This document shows positions 28,980-36,343 of a stretch of 64,000 nucleotides of DNA, piece after piece. The DNA is from a virus. The DNA lies in IMG/VR virus record IMGVR_UViG_3300042350_004528, positions 186,001-250,000 of that record; one strand, written 5' to 3'. A program made the translations under genes and the position numbers. The notes beneath the pieces are model-generated. The model was not told where the DNA came from, made no database searches, and worked only from the letters and a program-made list of their open reading frames with translations. The first letter of the stretch is position 1. Every line of letters begins with the position of its first letter.

Positions 28980-29723
28980 ATGTTTAATCTAGGGTACACG
29001 TACAAGAAGCCTACCACACTGTTTGGTACGCAGAATGCAAAGACAAAGAAAGGTGAAAAACTGGGGTATACAACCTATATCCTGTATATGTCACCAGAAA
29101 AACAAAACACGCTTGGCAAGAACATTTGCCCGAAAGCCACAGCAGGCTGTTCGAAGTCATGTCTCTTCACAGCGGGTCGTGGCAAGTTTAGCAATGTCAT
29201 GAAAGGTCGTCTGAATAAGACTGAATACTTTCTTCGTGACAAGGTGAACTTCATGGACGATGTTGTTAAGGAAATTAAAAAGGGTATTAAAAAACATGGT
29301 GCGGGTGCAATGTGCGTTCGTCTCAATGGTACCTCTGATATTCCTTACGAGAACATTCCAGTGGGTGGTTTTAAAAATGTCATGGAAATGTTTCCTGATG
29401 TGCAATTTTACGATTACACAAAGATCTATTCAAGGTTGACAAAGCAATTGCCTGCGAACTATCACCTTACCTTTTCCAGGGCGGAGACAGAGGACAACCA
29501 ACGCGAAGCGGACAAAGCACTCGCACTTGGTTTCAATGTCGCTGTTGTTTTCGCTGTTAAGGACGAGACAGAACTTCCCGCTGAATACAACAATGCAAAG
29601 GTTATCAATGGTGACGAGCACGATCTTACTTTCTTACATGGCAATGGTGTTGTCGTGGGGTTGAAAGCAAAGGGTGAAGCAAAGAAAGATGATACAGGTT
29701 TCGTAGTAAGGGGTTGTAACTAA
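28980..29723 (+). CDS. GP88 family phage protein (247 aa)
   Basis: Starts MFNLGYTYKKPTTLFGTQNA. Carries the family's cysteine motif CPKATAGCSKSCLFTAGRG and the later RLNGTSDIPYE and DYTKIYSR segments, all typical of 'gene product 88' proteins of phages. The conserved cysteines suggest a metal or Fe-S site; activity unproven. Start set by leader AAATCAAAAATAAAAATC. Confidence 0.9.
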   Translation: MFNLGYTYKKPTTLFGTQNAKTKKGEKLGYTTYILYMSPEKQNTLGKNICPKATAGCSKSCLFTAGRGKFSNVMKGRLNKTEYFLRDKVNFMDDVVKEIKKGIKKHGAGAMCVRLNGTSDIPYENIPVGGFKNVMEMFPDVQFYDYTKIYSRLTKQLPANYHLTFSRAETEDNQREADKALALGFNVAVVFAVKDETELPAEYNNAKVINGDEHDLTFLHGNGVVVGLKAKGEAKKDDTGFVVRGCN

Positions 29724-29739
29724 CCCCTTATTTTTTTTT
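29709..29739 (+). terminator. Rho-independent terminator
   Basis: AAGGGGTT / AACCCCTT stem then T9, overlapping the GP88 stop. Confidence 0.85.
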
Positions 29740-29748
29740 GCATTCAGA

Positions 29749-29780
29749 CTTGCAAGTTAAATTAAATTCATATACCTTTG
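29749..29780 (+). promoter_or_regulatory. Promoter of the 29785-31324 operon
   Basis: -33 CTTGCAAG, -7 TACCTTTG; ATG follows after 4 nt. Confidence 0.8.
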
Positions 29781-29784
29781 TCAT

Positions 29785-30102
29785 ATGAAAGCAAAACAAA
29801 ACAATTATCCAAAGTTTATCATCCGTTGGAACGGTCGATTCCATAAGGGTCTGATAACCGAAGACTTCGTCTTCTACTGTAACTACCAGGAAGGAGATGA
29901 TAACGGCAATGTTGAGATGTATCGCAGGGTTGAATCTAACCCGCATGACAGGGACAACAGCGGGCTAGAATTGGTATCGAACAATTACTTTGCTAGCGTT
30001 GGTCTCTTCGAAGCGCTCGAGGCGGGCGTCTGGGAATACATCTCACCAACCATGAAACTGAATTATAAACTAGCAAAAGAAGCGGGACAATTCGATGAGT
30101 AA
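29785..30102 (+). CDS. Unknown protein (105 aa)
   Basis: Starts MKAKQNNYPKFIIRWNGRFH; probable leaderless mRNA. First gene of a four-gene operon linked by overlaps. Confidence 0.7.
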   Translation: MKAKQNNYPKFIIRWNGRFHKGLITEDFVFYCNYQEGDDNGNVEMYRRVESNPHDRDNSGLELVSNNYFASVGLFEALEAGVWEYISPTMKLNYKLAKEAGQFDE

Positions 30103-30406
30103 GAAAGAAAGAAAAATATACGAGACCTCTGTAATATACAGAGGGTACCAGACATTTAAACTGTGCTGGGCCACCTCATATGCTGAAGCTGCCAGGATCT
30201 TGGATGTGGCCCCTAGTTACCTTAAGAATTACGGCCTGTCTTATAAACGCGATCGGGATTTTGACTTCGAGGGTTGTTATGGGTATATCGATTCAGGTGA
30301 GATCATCTTTGGTGAACCAGGACGACCTGATCTGATGAGAAAACTTATGCCATGGGCGGAGTTGACGGAGATCGTTGATACTTATATTAAAGAGAAATAC
30401 GAATGA
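30095..30406 (+). CDS. Unknown protein (103 aa)
   Basis: Starts MSKKERKIYETSVIYRGYQT; overlaps the previous gene by 8 bp. YAEAARILDVAPSYLKNYGL looks like a helix-turn-helix, so a DNA-binding role is possible. Confidence 0.7.
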   Translation: MSKKERKIYETSVIYRGYQTFKLCWATSYAEAARILDVAPSYLKNYGLSYKRDRDFDFEGCYGYIDSGEIIFGEPGRPDLMRKLMPWAELTEIVDTYIKEKYE

Positions 30407-30768
30407 GACCAGAATTCAAGATATACAGGAATCTACACAGAGACTGTTTCAGTGTGATGAGATGGAACCAGGAGAAGAGAGGGTACCGTCTGTATCAGCA
30501 TGTCAAGGATCTAGAAGCTTACGGCGTAACGTTCAGGGTATCTCAGGCTGGACGGGCCAGGGTTCTGGAGACGAAGCAAAAGAATGTACATGCATTCGTA
30601 TGCTGCCAAGAATTCAAGCTTGCTTCTGGGGCCGCGAACCTGGGTGAGGAGATCTACTACAATCCATACAAGATGGAAACGTTCAGGATCAAGAGCTCGG
30701 ACGAATCGATTCTGAATGCAGATTCGGTTATCATGACGAATAATAAATGTTATTTAAATGTGATCTGA
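30403..30768 (+). CDS. Unknown basic protein (121 aa)
   Basis: Starts MRPEFKIYRNLHRDCFSVMR with ATGA coupling. FRVSQAGRARVLETKQKNVH then AFVCC resembles small conserved phage proteins with a beta fold. Confidence 0.7.
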   Translation: MRPEFKIYRNLHRDCFSVMRWNQEKRGYRLYQHVKDLEAYGVTFRVSQAGRARVLETKQKNVHAFVCCQEFKLASGAANLGEEIYYNPYKMETFRIKSSDESILNADSVIMTNNKCYLNVI

Positions 30769-30772
30769 ATTC

Positions 30773-31324
30773 ATGGGCGGAGATGAGAGAAGCGCGATAG
30801 AAGTGATCGCTGAATTCACGTCACCATTTGAGGATTCACTTAACGTGTTAATCCTAGGTGATCATATAGATGATCTTGAGGCTGCTGAAGTAAAGGCGGC
30901 GTTCGATCGAACCAGGAATGAATTCCTGAGTCTGCCATCGGTGGACGAGGAGAAGATGGCCCCGATCAAATATATTAAAATTAATACATCCGAATTTTTC
31001 AGGGGGAAGATCAGTAATAAAATTAAGAAGGAACCCTGTGTTGTATATCTGGATCACGAGCTCAGCAAAAATGCTTTGAACATCCTCACCAATAATAACA
31101 GTGAGGTGGATGATCTGGAGGAAATGCTTCTGGAGAAATATCTTTTCGGGATCAACCAGGAAAAATTTATTCTGGATCTCACCAGCTGTCTGGATGAAAG
31201 GATCGAACTTCTCATGAGTGCCATGGACGCCAGAGCTGGGGAATTCAATTATGTTCTGGTGGAAAAGTATCTGGCGATCTGGATATATGCGCTTGACGAA
31301 TTCGCCCCATTTCAGTTCGATTAA
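30773..31324 (+). CDS. Unknown protein (183 aa)
   Basis: Starts MGGDERSAIEVIAEFTSPFE; Ile/Leu/Asp-rich and mostly helical, last gene of the operon, 4 bp after the previous stop. No motif recognised. Confidence 0.7.
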   Translation: MGGDERSAIEVIAEFTSPFEDSLNVLILGDHIDDLEAAEVKAAFDRTRNEFLSLPSVDEEKMAPIKYIKINTSEFFRGKISNKIKKEPCVVYLDHELSKNALNILTNNNSEVDDLEEMLLEKYLFGINQEKFILDLTSCLDERIELLMSAMDARAGEFNYVLVEKYLAIWIYALDEFAPFQFD

Positions 31325-31352
31325 AAAAAAGATAAAAAAAGTTTCAAAAAAA

Positions 31353-31384
31353 CTTGCATAATAAAAAAAGTTGTATTACATTTG
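31353..31384 (+). promoter_or_regulatory. Promoter of the repeat-containing RNA
   Basis: -33 CTTGCATA, -7 TACATTTG. Confidence 0.8.
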
Positions 31385-31470
31385 TAGTCCTTAAGAGTTC
31401 AGGCCTGGGAGGCAACCCTTTCTCTCTGTTTTGTTTTTGATTTCAAAAAGTCCTCCCAGGTTCTGTTCTC

Positions 31471-31608
31471 GAATTCAAGTTTAAGTTTCTACTAGAATTC
31501 AACCCCGTATAATTTTTAGAATTCATATTGCTGGATCTTCCAGAATTCATATCCGTAACTTTTTTAGAATTCATATATAAATAAAAAAGGTGAACCCTTT
31601 TAGAATTC
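31471..31608 (+). repeat. GAATTC array with 24-bp period
   Basis: GAATTC at 31471, 31495, 31519, 31543 and 31567 (steps of 24), then 31603 (36) inside the terminator. Flanks are similar (A before, A after); the remaining 16 or so bases of each unit differ. Confidence 0.9.
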
Positions 31609-31622
31609 ACCTTTCAGTTTTT
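31583..31622. terminator. Bidirectional terminator
   Basis: AAAGGTGAA / TTCACCTTT stem with A- and T-runs; also contains the sixth GAATTC. Confidence 0.85.
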
Positions 31623-31634
31623 TTATGTATTCAC

Positions 31635-31886
31635 TTATTCGTCATCCGCTTCTTTCTTGCGTCTGGTCTTTCTGGTTGGTAAACCTCTTTTCTCACGTAT
31701 CCTGTCCCTGAGTTCCATCACCTTCAGGATGGCTGTGATCACCGCGATGAAAAGACCGAGGATCACACCGATCAATTGTAGGAGATCTGTTGCACTCATG
31801 GTGATTGATAACATTGATGATAATATTCCGTATTCAGGTTTTTTAGTTAGTGTATCCGTTAATTGGGTGATGAGTGTGTCCTTCAT
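31635..31886 (-). CDS. Holin-like single-span membrane protein (83 aa)
   Basis: Starts MKDTLITQLTDTLTKKPEYG; polar N-terminus, one hydrophobic helix (LLQLIGVILGLFIAVITAIL) and a strongly basic tail (RDRIREKRGLPTRKTRRKK). This layout fits small phage holins or spanin-like helpers, but no lysin is nearby, so the call is tentative. Start is the first ATG; a TTG two codons upstream is possible. Confidence 0.55.
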   Translation of the reverse strand: MKDTLITQLTDTLTKKPEYGILSSMLSITMSATDLLQLIGVILGLFIAVITAILKVMELRDRIREKRGLPTRKTRRKKEADDE

Positions 31887-31989
31887 TTTCAATACTGTTT
31901 TTGTTTATTTTTTTGTATACAAATAAATAGTATGAATGAATAGAAAACGCCCGTTGTTAACTCGAATACATTATTTTTTTTTAAAAAAA

Positions 31990-32021
31990 TTTGCACATTA
32001 AATTTTAATGTGTTATCTTTG
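31990..32021 (+). promoter_or_regulatory. Promoter of the 32038-32331 gene
   Basis: -33 TTTGCACA, -7 TATCTTTG. Confidence 0.8.
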
Positions 32022-32037
32022 ATTAAATTAAAATAAT

Positions 32038-32331
32038 ATGAATGCAATAAATACAGCCTATACATTGGGTTTGGTCGCCATGTATTTTATCATGGGCGGA
32101 GAATTCACATTCTGGGTGTTCATGACCTCGGTCTTGATCGCACTGATTCCACTGACAACTTCGAACCTGTTATTCGCGACCCCGATCGTGGTTCTGATCT
32201 GGTGTTTCTTTTTCACCAGCAGTACAGTTTACGATTCCGACTTCGCGTGGTTATGCATCCTGTATGCACCCTTCCATTACACCTCATTCATATCCCATGT
32301 CATAGACGCCATCGAGGGCATTTTCGATTAA
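32038..32331 (+). CDS. Multi-span membrane protein (97 aa)
   Basis: Starts MNAINTAYTLGLVAMYFIMG; about three hydrophobic segments covering most of the protein. Isolated plus-strand gene at the border of the minus-strand block. Function unknown. Confidence 0.7.
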   Translation: MNAINTAYTLGLVAMYFIMGGEFTFWVFMTSVLIALIPLTTSNLLFATPIVVLIWCFFFTSSTVYDSDFAWLCILYAPFHYTSFISHVIDAIEGIFD

Positions 32332-32608
32332 ATTTACGCCGTTTTTTTAATAATTTAAAAAAAATATATCGAAAACTGTCGAGGGGCTCAAATTTTTTTC
32401 ACTTGTTCCTGGGTGGGAAATGGGATTTTGTGGGGGTAAGTGGGGGATTGTGGGAAATAGTGTAAGTAACTGATTATCAGGTAATTCAGTGACTGTCAGT
32501 GAGTTATCTGAATGCACTCATTTTCAGTCAGTTGCGGGTATGTGTGTTTCTCGGCAGAATTCACATGGGATCCTGGGCAATATAATGTAAAATGAATGCA
32601 TTTTAAGG
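32332..32608. other. G-rich non-coding stretch
   Basis: No gene. At 32411-32454 the plus strand has seven runs of three or more G in 44 bases (GGGTGGGAAATGGG... GGGGG... GGGGG... TGGG), fitting a G-quadruplex pattern. Then 32466-32530 has repeated CAGTGA/CAGTCAG words and AACTGA/TCAGTT inverted pairs. Lies between convergent genes. Confidence 0.7.
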
Positions 32609-32881
32609 CTATTTAAGCGCACTTCGTGCTGCTGTGGTAGCCTCTATCATTTTATTGTATTCAATCCACTGAAGGTATGTTTTCTCCTCGAATACTCTGG
32701 TGTATTTATTACAGTTTTTCACTCCGTACTTCCATACAACCTTCATGATATTTTCATCCTCAGCCAGAGAGCTGTACCATGTGAGTATTCTTTTTTTACC
32801 CTTCATGTATACAAACTCATCTCCTTCTTTCAGACTGTGAATTCCATTCTCAAGCTCCTGAAGAATGAATACACCTTTCAT
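32609..32881 (-). CDS. Unknown protein (90 aa)
   Basis: Starts MKGVFILQELENGIHSLKEG. ATG at 32881 preferred; an upstream GTG would overlap the previous gene. Pattern KEGDEFVYMKGKKRILTWYS looks like a small SH3-like fold and recurs in similar short genes at 39040-39300 and 39330-39578. Confidence 0.65.
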   Translation of the reverse strand: MKGVFILQELENGIHSLKEGDEFVYMKGKKRILTWYSSLAEDENIMKVVWKYGVKNCNKYTRVFEEKTYLQWIEYNKMIEATTAARSALK

Positions 32882-32901
32882 ATGATTCACTCTTATTGTA
32901 T

Positions 32902-33132
32902 TCACTTCTTCTGTACGATATCAATATATTCTTTTAATCTATTCGCAGCCCTCTGACTCGGTTTTCCATTCTCAACCGTGAACAAATACTTCTCAAAGAA
33001 ATACCTCAGCGCTTCCACGTCCGATAGTTTTGCATCTGGCAATGTTTCCTTGTTCGATTCCTTACATTCTCCTGTGCAAGATTCCCCACAACTGTAAAGA
33101 CATCCTTGCGTTCCTGAATAACCTATACCCAT
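32902..33132 (-). CDS. Small protein with Cys-rich N-terminus (76 aa)
   Basis: Starts MGIGYSGTQGCLYSCGESCT with four cysteines spaced four apart (11, 15, 19, 23), then a normal helical tail. Metal-binding or disulfide-rich head; not a known family to me. Confidence 0.65.
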   Translation of the reverse strand: MGIGYSGTQGCLYSCGESCTGECKESNKETLPDAKLSDVEALRYFFEKYLFTVENGKPSQRAANRLKEYIDIVQKK

Positions 33133-33143
33133 ATCTTATTATT

Positions 33144-33266
33144 TTACATTGGATGTATTTCATTTATTATAGCTTTAACAAGTAATCCATAAGTTATAAT
33201 TAATGATATAACTATAATTATCTCAAATAGATTTTGCCACTTTTTTGGTGTTTTTCTTACCCACAT
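33144..33266 (-). CDS. Membrane microprotein (40 aa)
   Basis: Starts MWVRKTPKKWQNLFEIIIVI; basic N-terminus then one span and a short tail. Sits between 32902-33132 and 33273-33551 in the same run. Confidence 0.65.
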   Translation of the reverse strand: MWVRKTPKKWQNLFEIIIVISLIITYGLLVKAIINEIHPM

Positions 33267-33272
33267 AATTTT

Positions 33273-33551
33273 TTAATATTCGGTTATTGTATAATTGTTG
33301 CAGACGATGCGTTTAATTCCAAATCCATCCTTAAAGGTAATGCACCCGCTCTTTTCATCCCTGGTATATTCTCTGGTGAAATATGTCTCCATGGTTTGAA
33401 AATTGTTCACGCTTACCTGATACAAGGTTTCGTTTGACTTGACCCCCTTGTAAATAAAATATGCTCTGGAGCCCACCAAAGCAATCACGGCGATGATCGT
33501 GAATACCATAATCATCTTAATCAACGAATGTGTTCTGTCGTATGTTCTCAT
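33273..33551 (-). CDS. Single-span membrane protein (92 aa)
   Basis: Starts MRTYDRTHSLIKMIMVFTII; N-terminal anchor (12-32) and an extracytoplasmic domain with two cysteines (GCITF, IVCNN) that may form a disulfide. Confidence 0.7.
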   Translation of the reverse strand: MRTYDRTHSLIKMIMVFTIIAVIALVGSRAYFIYKGVKSNETLYQVSVNNFQTMETYFTREYTRDEKSGCITFKDGFGIKRIVCNNYTITEY

Positions 33552-33568
33552 TGTTTTTATTTATTTTT

Positions 33569-33865
33569 TTAATCCATTGGAATCTCAAGAACTCTCCCCC
33601 CAGAAATATCAACCCAGGTTTTGCATACAATCAGATCCAATCCAATCATATAACCCCTGACATGATTATCTTTGCTGAACACCTTCTTCGCCACCCATGG
33701 GCCAGTTGGTTTTCCAACCGCAAGATATGGTTTTACCCAGATACCCAGTTCATATTCCTTTCTGAGTTTCCATACGGTGTAATTATCCATACCCTTGTTC
33801 TTCTCCCACCTGTGTCTCAACACAAAGGTCATTCTAAACCACTTTGTTCTTATTCTTCCAATCAT
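33569..33865 (-). CDS. Unknown basic protein (98 aa)
   Basis: Starts MIGRIRTKWFRMTFVLRHRW; rich in Arg, Lys, Trp. Located 3 bp downstream of 33869-34117. Confidence 0.65.
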   Translation of the reverse strand: MIGRIRTKWFRMTFVLRHRWEKNKGMDNYTVWKLRKEYELGIWVKPYLAVGKPTGPWVAKKVFSKDNHVRGYMIGLDLIVCKTWVDISGGRVLEIPMD

Positions 33866-33868
33866 CCT

Positions 33869-34117
33869 TTATTGTTTCATTCCATACACACCCATCACCA
33901 ACAACATCAAGATCAACCCAGCCGTCACCAACATTGATAATACGGATATCTTCTCGCTATCCTCAACTTGTTGTGGTGTTCTTCCTTGGTACTCCACGGT
34001 GTTATCCTTTGGTTTATTATTGTCAACCAGACTGCGAACCTTTTCACCCAATTCGGAATCATTTGGTGTCTCCCACACCATCTCCGTTAATTTCTTCATT
34101 AATTCTTGATTATCCAT
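33869..34117 (-). CDS. C-terminally anchored membrane protein (82 aa)
   Basis: Starts MDNQELMKKLTEMVWETPND; acidic cytoplasmic part with a C-terminal hydrophobic helix (VLSMLVTAGLILMLLVMGVY). Confidence 0.7.
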   Translation of the reverse strand: MDNQELMKKLTEMVWETPNDSELGEKVRSLVDNNKPKDNTVEYQGRTPQQVEDSEKISVLSMLVTAGLILMLLVMGVYGMKQ

Positions 34118-34123
34118 GTGTTT

Positions 34124-34348
34124 TTATTTTTTATCTATTTTAATATTTTGACTGAAATAATATTTTCCGCAAGTATCAATAAACTCATCTCTGTATGGCA
34201 AACCAACCTTAACCCATTGAACCACCATGTATTCGCATTGGTTGTCACCAATATCTTTGATTCCAACAACCTCCCACGGTTTATTCGGGTCTGGTTGCGA
34301 ACAGGAAACCAAGAACAAAATTAATAACGATGCAAATTTTTTTGTCAT
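34124..34348 (-). CDS. Small lipoprotein (74 aa)
   Basis: Starts MTKKFASLLILFLVSCSQPD: lipobox LVSC. Mature part of about 58 residues with two cysteines. One of several phage lipoproteins in this block. Confidence 0.75.
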   Translation of the reverse strand: MTKKFASLLILFLVSCSQPDPNKPWEVVGIKDIGDNQCEYMVVQWVKVGLPYRDEFIDTCGKYYFSQNIKIDKK

Positions 34349-34358
34349 AACCAAATTT

Positions 34359-34628
34359 TTATTGTTTTACTTTTACCATATGATCGTTGAAACTATCCAC
34401 ATCCACAAACTCCCGCTCAAGATATTCAATCACCTCACGCATTGCCTTGGCATCATTGTCAGAACTCTTTATTGTCAGAGCGACTGCACCAGCCAGAATC
34501 ATTCTTATCTCATGAAGAGTTAATTCATCCTGTTCTTTGGGTTGTACAATATTAAAATAAGACATCCCATCCCTTCGTGTCATCTGAACAACAACCGTCC
34601 GTGTCGTTTCATCGAATTTACTGTCCAT
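34359..34628 (-). CDS. Unknown protein (89 aa)
   Basis: Starts MDSKFDETTRTVVVQMTRRD; beta strands then helices (EVIEYLEREFVDVDSFN). Unrecognised. Confidence 0.65.
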   Translation of the reverse strand: MDSKFDETTRTVVVQMTRRDGMSYFNIVQPKEQDELTLHEIRMILAGAVALTIKSSDNDAKAMREVIEYLEREFVDVDSFNDHMVKVKQ

Positions 34629-34631
34629 GTT

Positions 34632-34802
34632 TTATTTATTGTTCAAACGTTTTTGCTTCTCGTAATAAATCGAATCGTGCTTTCCTTTCCAAGCCACCCA
34701 TTGCACATCACCCCTCTTTATATCCCTGTGCGTTTTCCTCGCACCAAGATAACTCAACCCCACGATGAAACCAATTCCAATTTTAAACCATAGCGCTGCC
34801 AT
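34632..34802 (-). CDS. Small membrane protein (56 aa)
   Basis: Starts MAALWFKIGIGFIVGLSYLG; one N-terminal span, basic tail (RKTHRDIKRG). ATG at 34802 just after the next lipoprotein's end. Confidence 0.65.
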   Translation of the reverse strand: MAALWFKIGIGFIVGLSYLGARKTHRDIKRGDVQWVAWKGKHDSIYYEKQKRLNNK

Positions 34803-34804
34803 AA

Positions 34805-35032
34805 TTATTTCCTTAAATGTTCTGGGTGAATGGGATTCTTGCAATTACCCTTATGTTCAAAGATCGCCCCCCTATCATAATCAGCAAAGAAATATTCACA
34901 ACCCTCAATCTCAACAATGTTTAATTTGGAATGTCCGTTGTTGATCACAATGTTTGTTTGTCTCTTCTCAACCGTTGATTGTGTGCAAGAAACCAATCCG
35001 ATTAAAATCACCGCAATTAATATCTTTCTCAT
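34805..35032 (-). CDS. Small lipoprotein (75 aa)
   Basis: Starts MRKILIAVILIGLVSCTQST: lipobox LVSC. Mature part has EGCEYFF and HKGNCKN, a likely disulfide pair. ATGA overlap with the 35029-35889 gene. Confidence 0.75.
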   Translation of the reverse strand: MRKILIAVILIGLVSCTQSTVEKRQTNIVINNGHSKLNIVEIEGCEYFFADYDRGAIFEHKGNCKNPIHPEHLRK

Positions 35033-35889
35033 GCTGTTTCCCTTTCCGCATTAAGAGACTTCAATTTCAATCCTGGTGTGGACAACCATTTGATGATTTC
35101 CTCAGCGGTGTACCAACCAAAGTTATCATCATCGTCAGAGTAGTTCACCCAAAACATAATATCATACTCCGTGTTCGCTTTTCTCTTCTTCTCTTCCCTC
35201 GCAACAGCATCCTTATAATCAATCCACCTCGGTGAACAAGCCATAAAATACTTATTACCTTTGTAACCACTGTTACGTCTTGTCTCCTCCTTCAACTTGG
35301 TGACGCCAATCTCTTTCTCATACTCAATGAGATCATATGCTTCCTTATCCACGTTGTACATCTCATCCAATACGTCTTGTGGCAACTTATCCAGAATGAG
35401 AACGGACAATGATGAATTTGAGAACGCTGGCACCTCAGACTTTAGAAATGTGATGGCGATGTTCTTATTCTTGAACGCCTCATACAACTCCCTCATCTTA
35501 GGGAAATCTTCCTTGTTCTTGCTAGCGATACAAAAGTCACCCTCGTCCCAAGCGCACTCAAGGTCGTTGTAAACATTCTTAATGTCATAGCCCAAAAGAT
35601 CCTTGGCCTTATACTTCTCCTTCAACCCATATGGTCTTTCAGATGTCAACACACAAAGGTCTTTATCTTCTTTGAACAGAACCTCACCGATTGTCATTCT
35701 TCGGTTATCAATCCCAAGCAATGGTTTCTTAATCCCCAAGATGTTTGTCTTGTCGGACTTCAATCCAAACTTGTTTTTGATTCCCCTGATTCCCCATTCG
35801 TGTTCCGATGTGAAATCCCAACCGAGTGATACCCCATAAAAGTTATCACCCTCAACGATGAACGATACGTTTTGATATGCTCTTCTCAT
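35029..35889 (-). CDS. Unknown protein (286 aa)
   Basis: Starts MRRAYQNVSFIVEGDNFYGV. Central LILDKLPQDVLDEMYNVDKE and the ending FGWYTAEEIIKWLSTPG look like conserved phage domains, but no family is clear. Large, soluble, charged. Confidence 0.7.
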   Translation of the reverse strand: MRRAYQNVSFIVEGDNFYGVSLGWDFTSEHEWGIRGIKNKFGLKSDKTNILGIKKPLLGIDNRRMTIGEVLFKEDKDLCVLTSERPYGLKEKYKAKDLLGYDIKNVYNDLECAWDEGDFCIASKNKEDFPKMRELYEAFKNKNIAITFLKSEVPAFSNSSLSVLILDKLPQDVLDEMYNVDKEAYDLIEYEKEIGVTKLKEETRRNSGYKGNKYFMACSPRWIDYKDAVAREEKKRKANTEYDIMFWVNYSDDDDNFGWYTAEEIIKWLSTPGLKLKSLNAERETA

Positions 35890-35895
35890 GATATA

Positions 35896-36069
35896 TTATT
35901 TTTTTGTGTATTTTTTTAAATCCTTTGCTGAAATATTCAACTCACAATTTCCGTGTGCTTTCAATGAAACGAAAATTTCGCCACGCTCGGTTATCCAGAC
36001 ATTGGTTGCCTTGGTTTTCACACCATCGATGTAAAAATCCTTATCCTTTATGTTTGTTGCGTCTCGCAT
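35896..36069 (-). CDS. Unknown basic protein (57 aa)
   Basis: Starts MRDATNIKDKDFYIDGVKTK, ends KYTKK; beta-rich. Own promoter at 36074-36105, no leader to speak of (4 nt). Confidence 0.65.
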   Translation of the reverse strand: MRDATNIKDKDFYIDGVKTKATNVWITERGEIFVSLKAHGNCELNISAKDLKKYTKK

Positions 36070-36073
36070 GTCG

Positions 36074-36105
36074 CAAATATATAACAGGAATTTTTAATAC
36101 GCAAA
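36074..36105 (-). promoter_or_regulatory. Promoter of the 35896-36069 gene
   Basis: -33 TTTGCGTA, -7 TATATTTG, non-canonical spacer. Confidence 0.75.
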
Positions 36106-36106
36106 T

Positions 36107-36343
36107 TTATTTCGTTAATTTTATAAAGATTCCAGCTGGCCCATGTGATACATGATAACCACAACATCTATTGTCCAAAGTCATACCATACGATTTAAGA
36201 CGAAATATTATCGCGGACTCAGCCTCACCATAAAAAATAGCGTGAACCGTGCTATCAGCGTAATCAATTGAAACGCCAATTATTTTATTTATTGCCCAAG
36301 ATGGGTTTATGTCCAACTCTTCAACTGGTATGTGTACTAACAT
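36107..36343 (-). CDS. Unknown protein (78 aa)
   Basis: Starts MLVHIPVEELDINPSWAINK; small alpha/beta protein with a CC pair. Overlaps the ABC-transporter-like gene by 7 bp. Confidence 0.65.
   Translation of the reverse strand: MLVHIPVEELDINPSWAINKIIGVSIDYADSTVHAIFYGEAESAIIFRLKSYGMTLDNRCCGYHVSHGPAGIFIKLTK

Larger units (their letters stand above)
31388..31622 (+). ncRNA. Probable structured RNA (about 235 nt) with 24-nt repeats
   Basis: Bounded by a promoter and a terminator and free of ATG on its strand. The 5' part folds on a perfect 9-bp stem (31404-31412 / 31452-31460). The 3' part is the GAAUUC repeat array. I know no RNA family of this form. Confidence 0.6.
31325..31634 (+). other. 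Non-coding regulatory stretch with 24-bp GAATTC repeats
   Basis: No ORF on either strand. It holds, left to right: a plus-strand promoter (31353-31384), an inverted repeat (CCTGGGAGG 31404-31412 with CCTCCCAGG 31452-31460), five GAATTC sites spaced exactly 24 bp, and a bidirectional terminator. Confidence 0.8.

Noticed and set aside
31471-31608. Resemblance of the GAATTC array to a CRISPR array
   Set aside because: The repeated part is only 6-8 bp, spacers are about 16 bp, and there are no Cas genes nearby.
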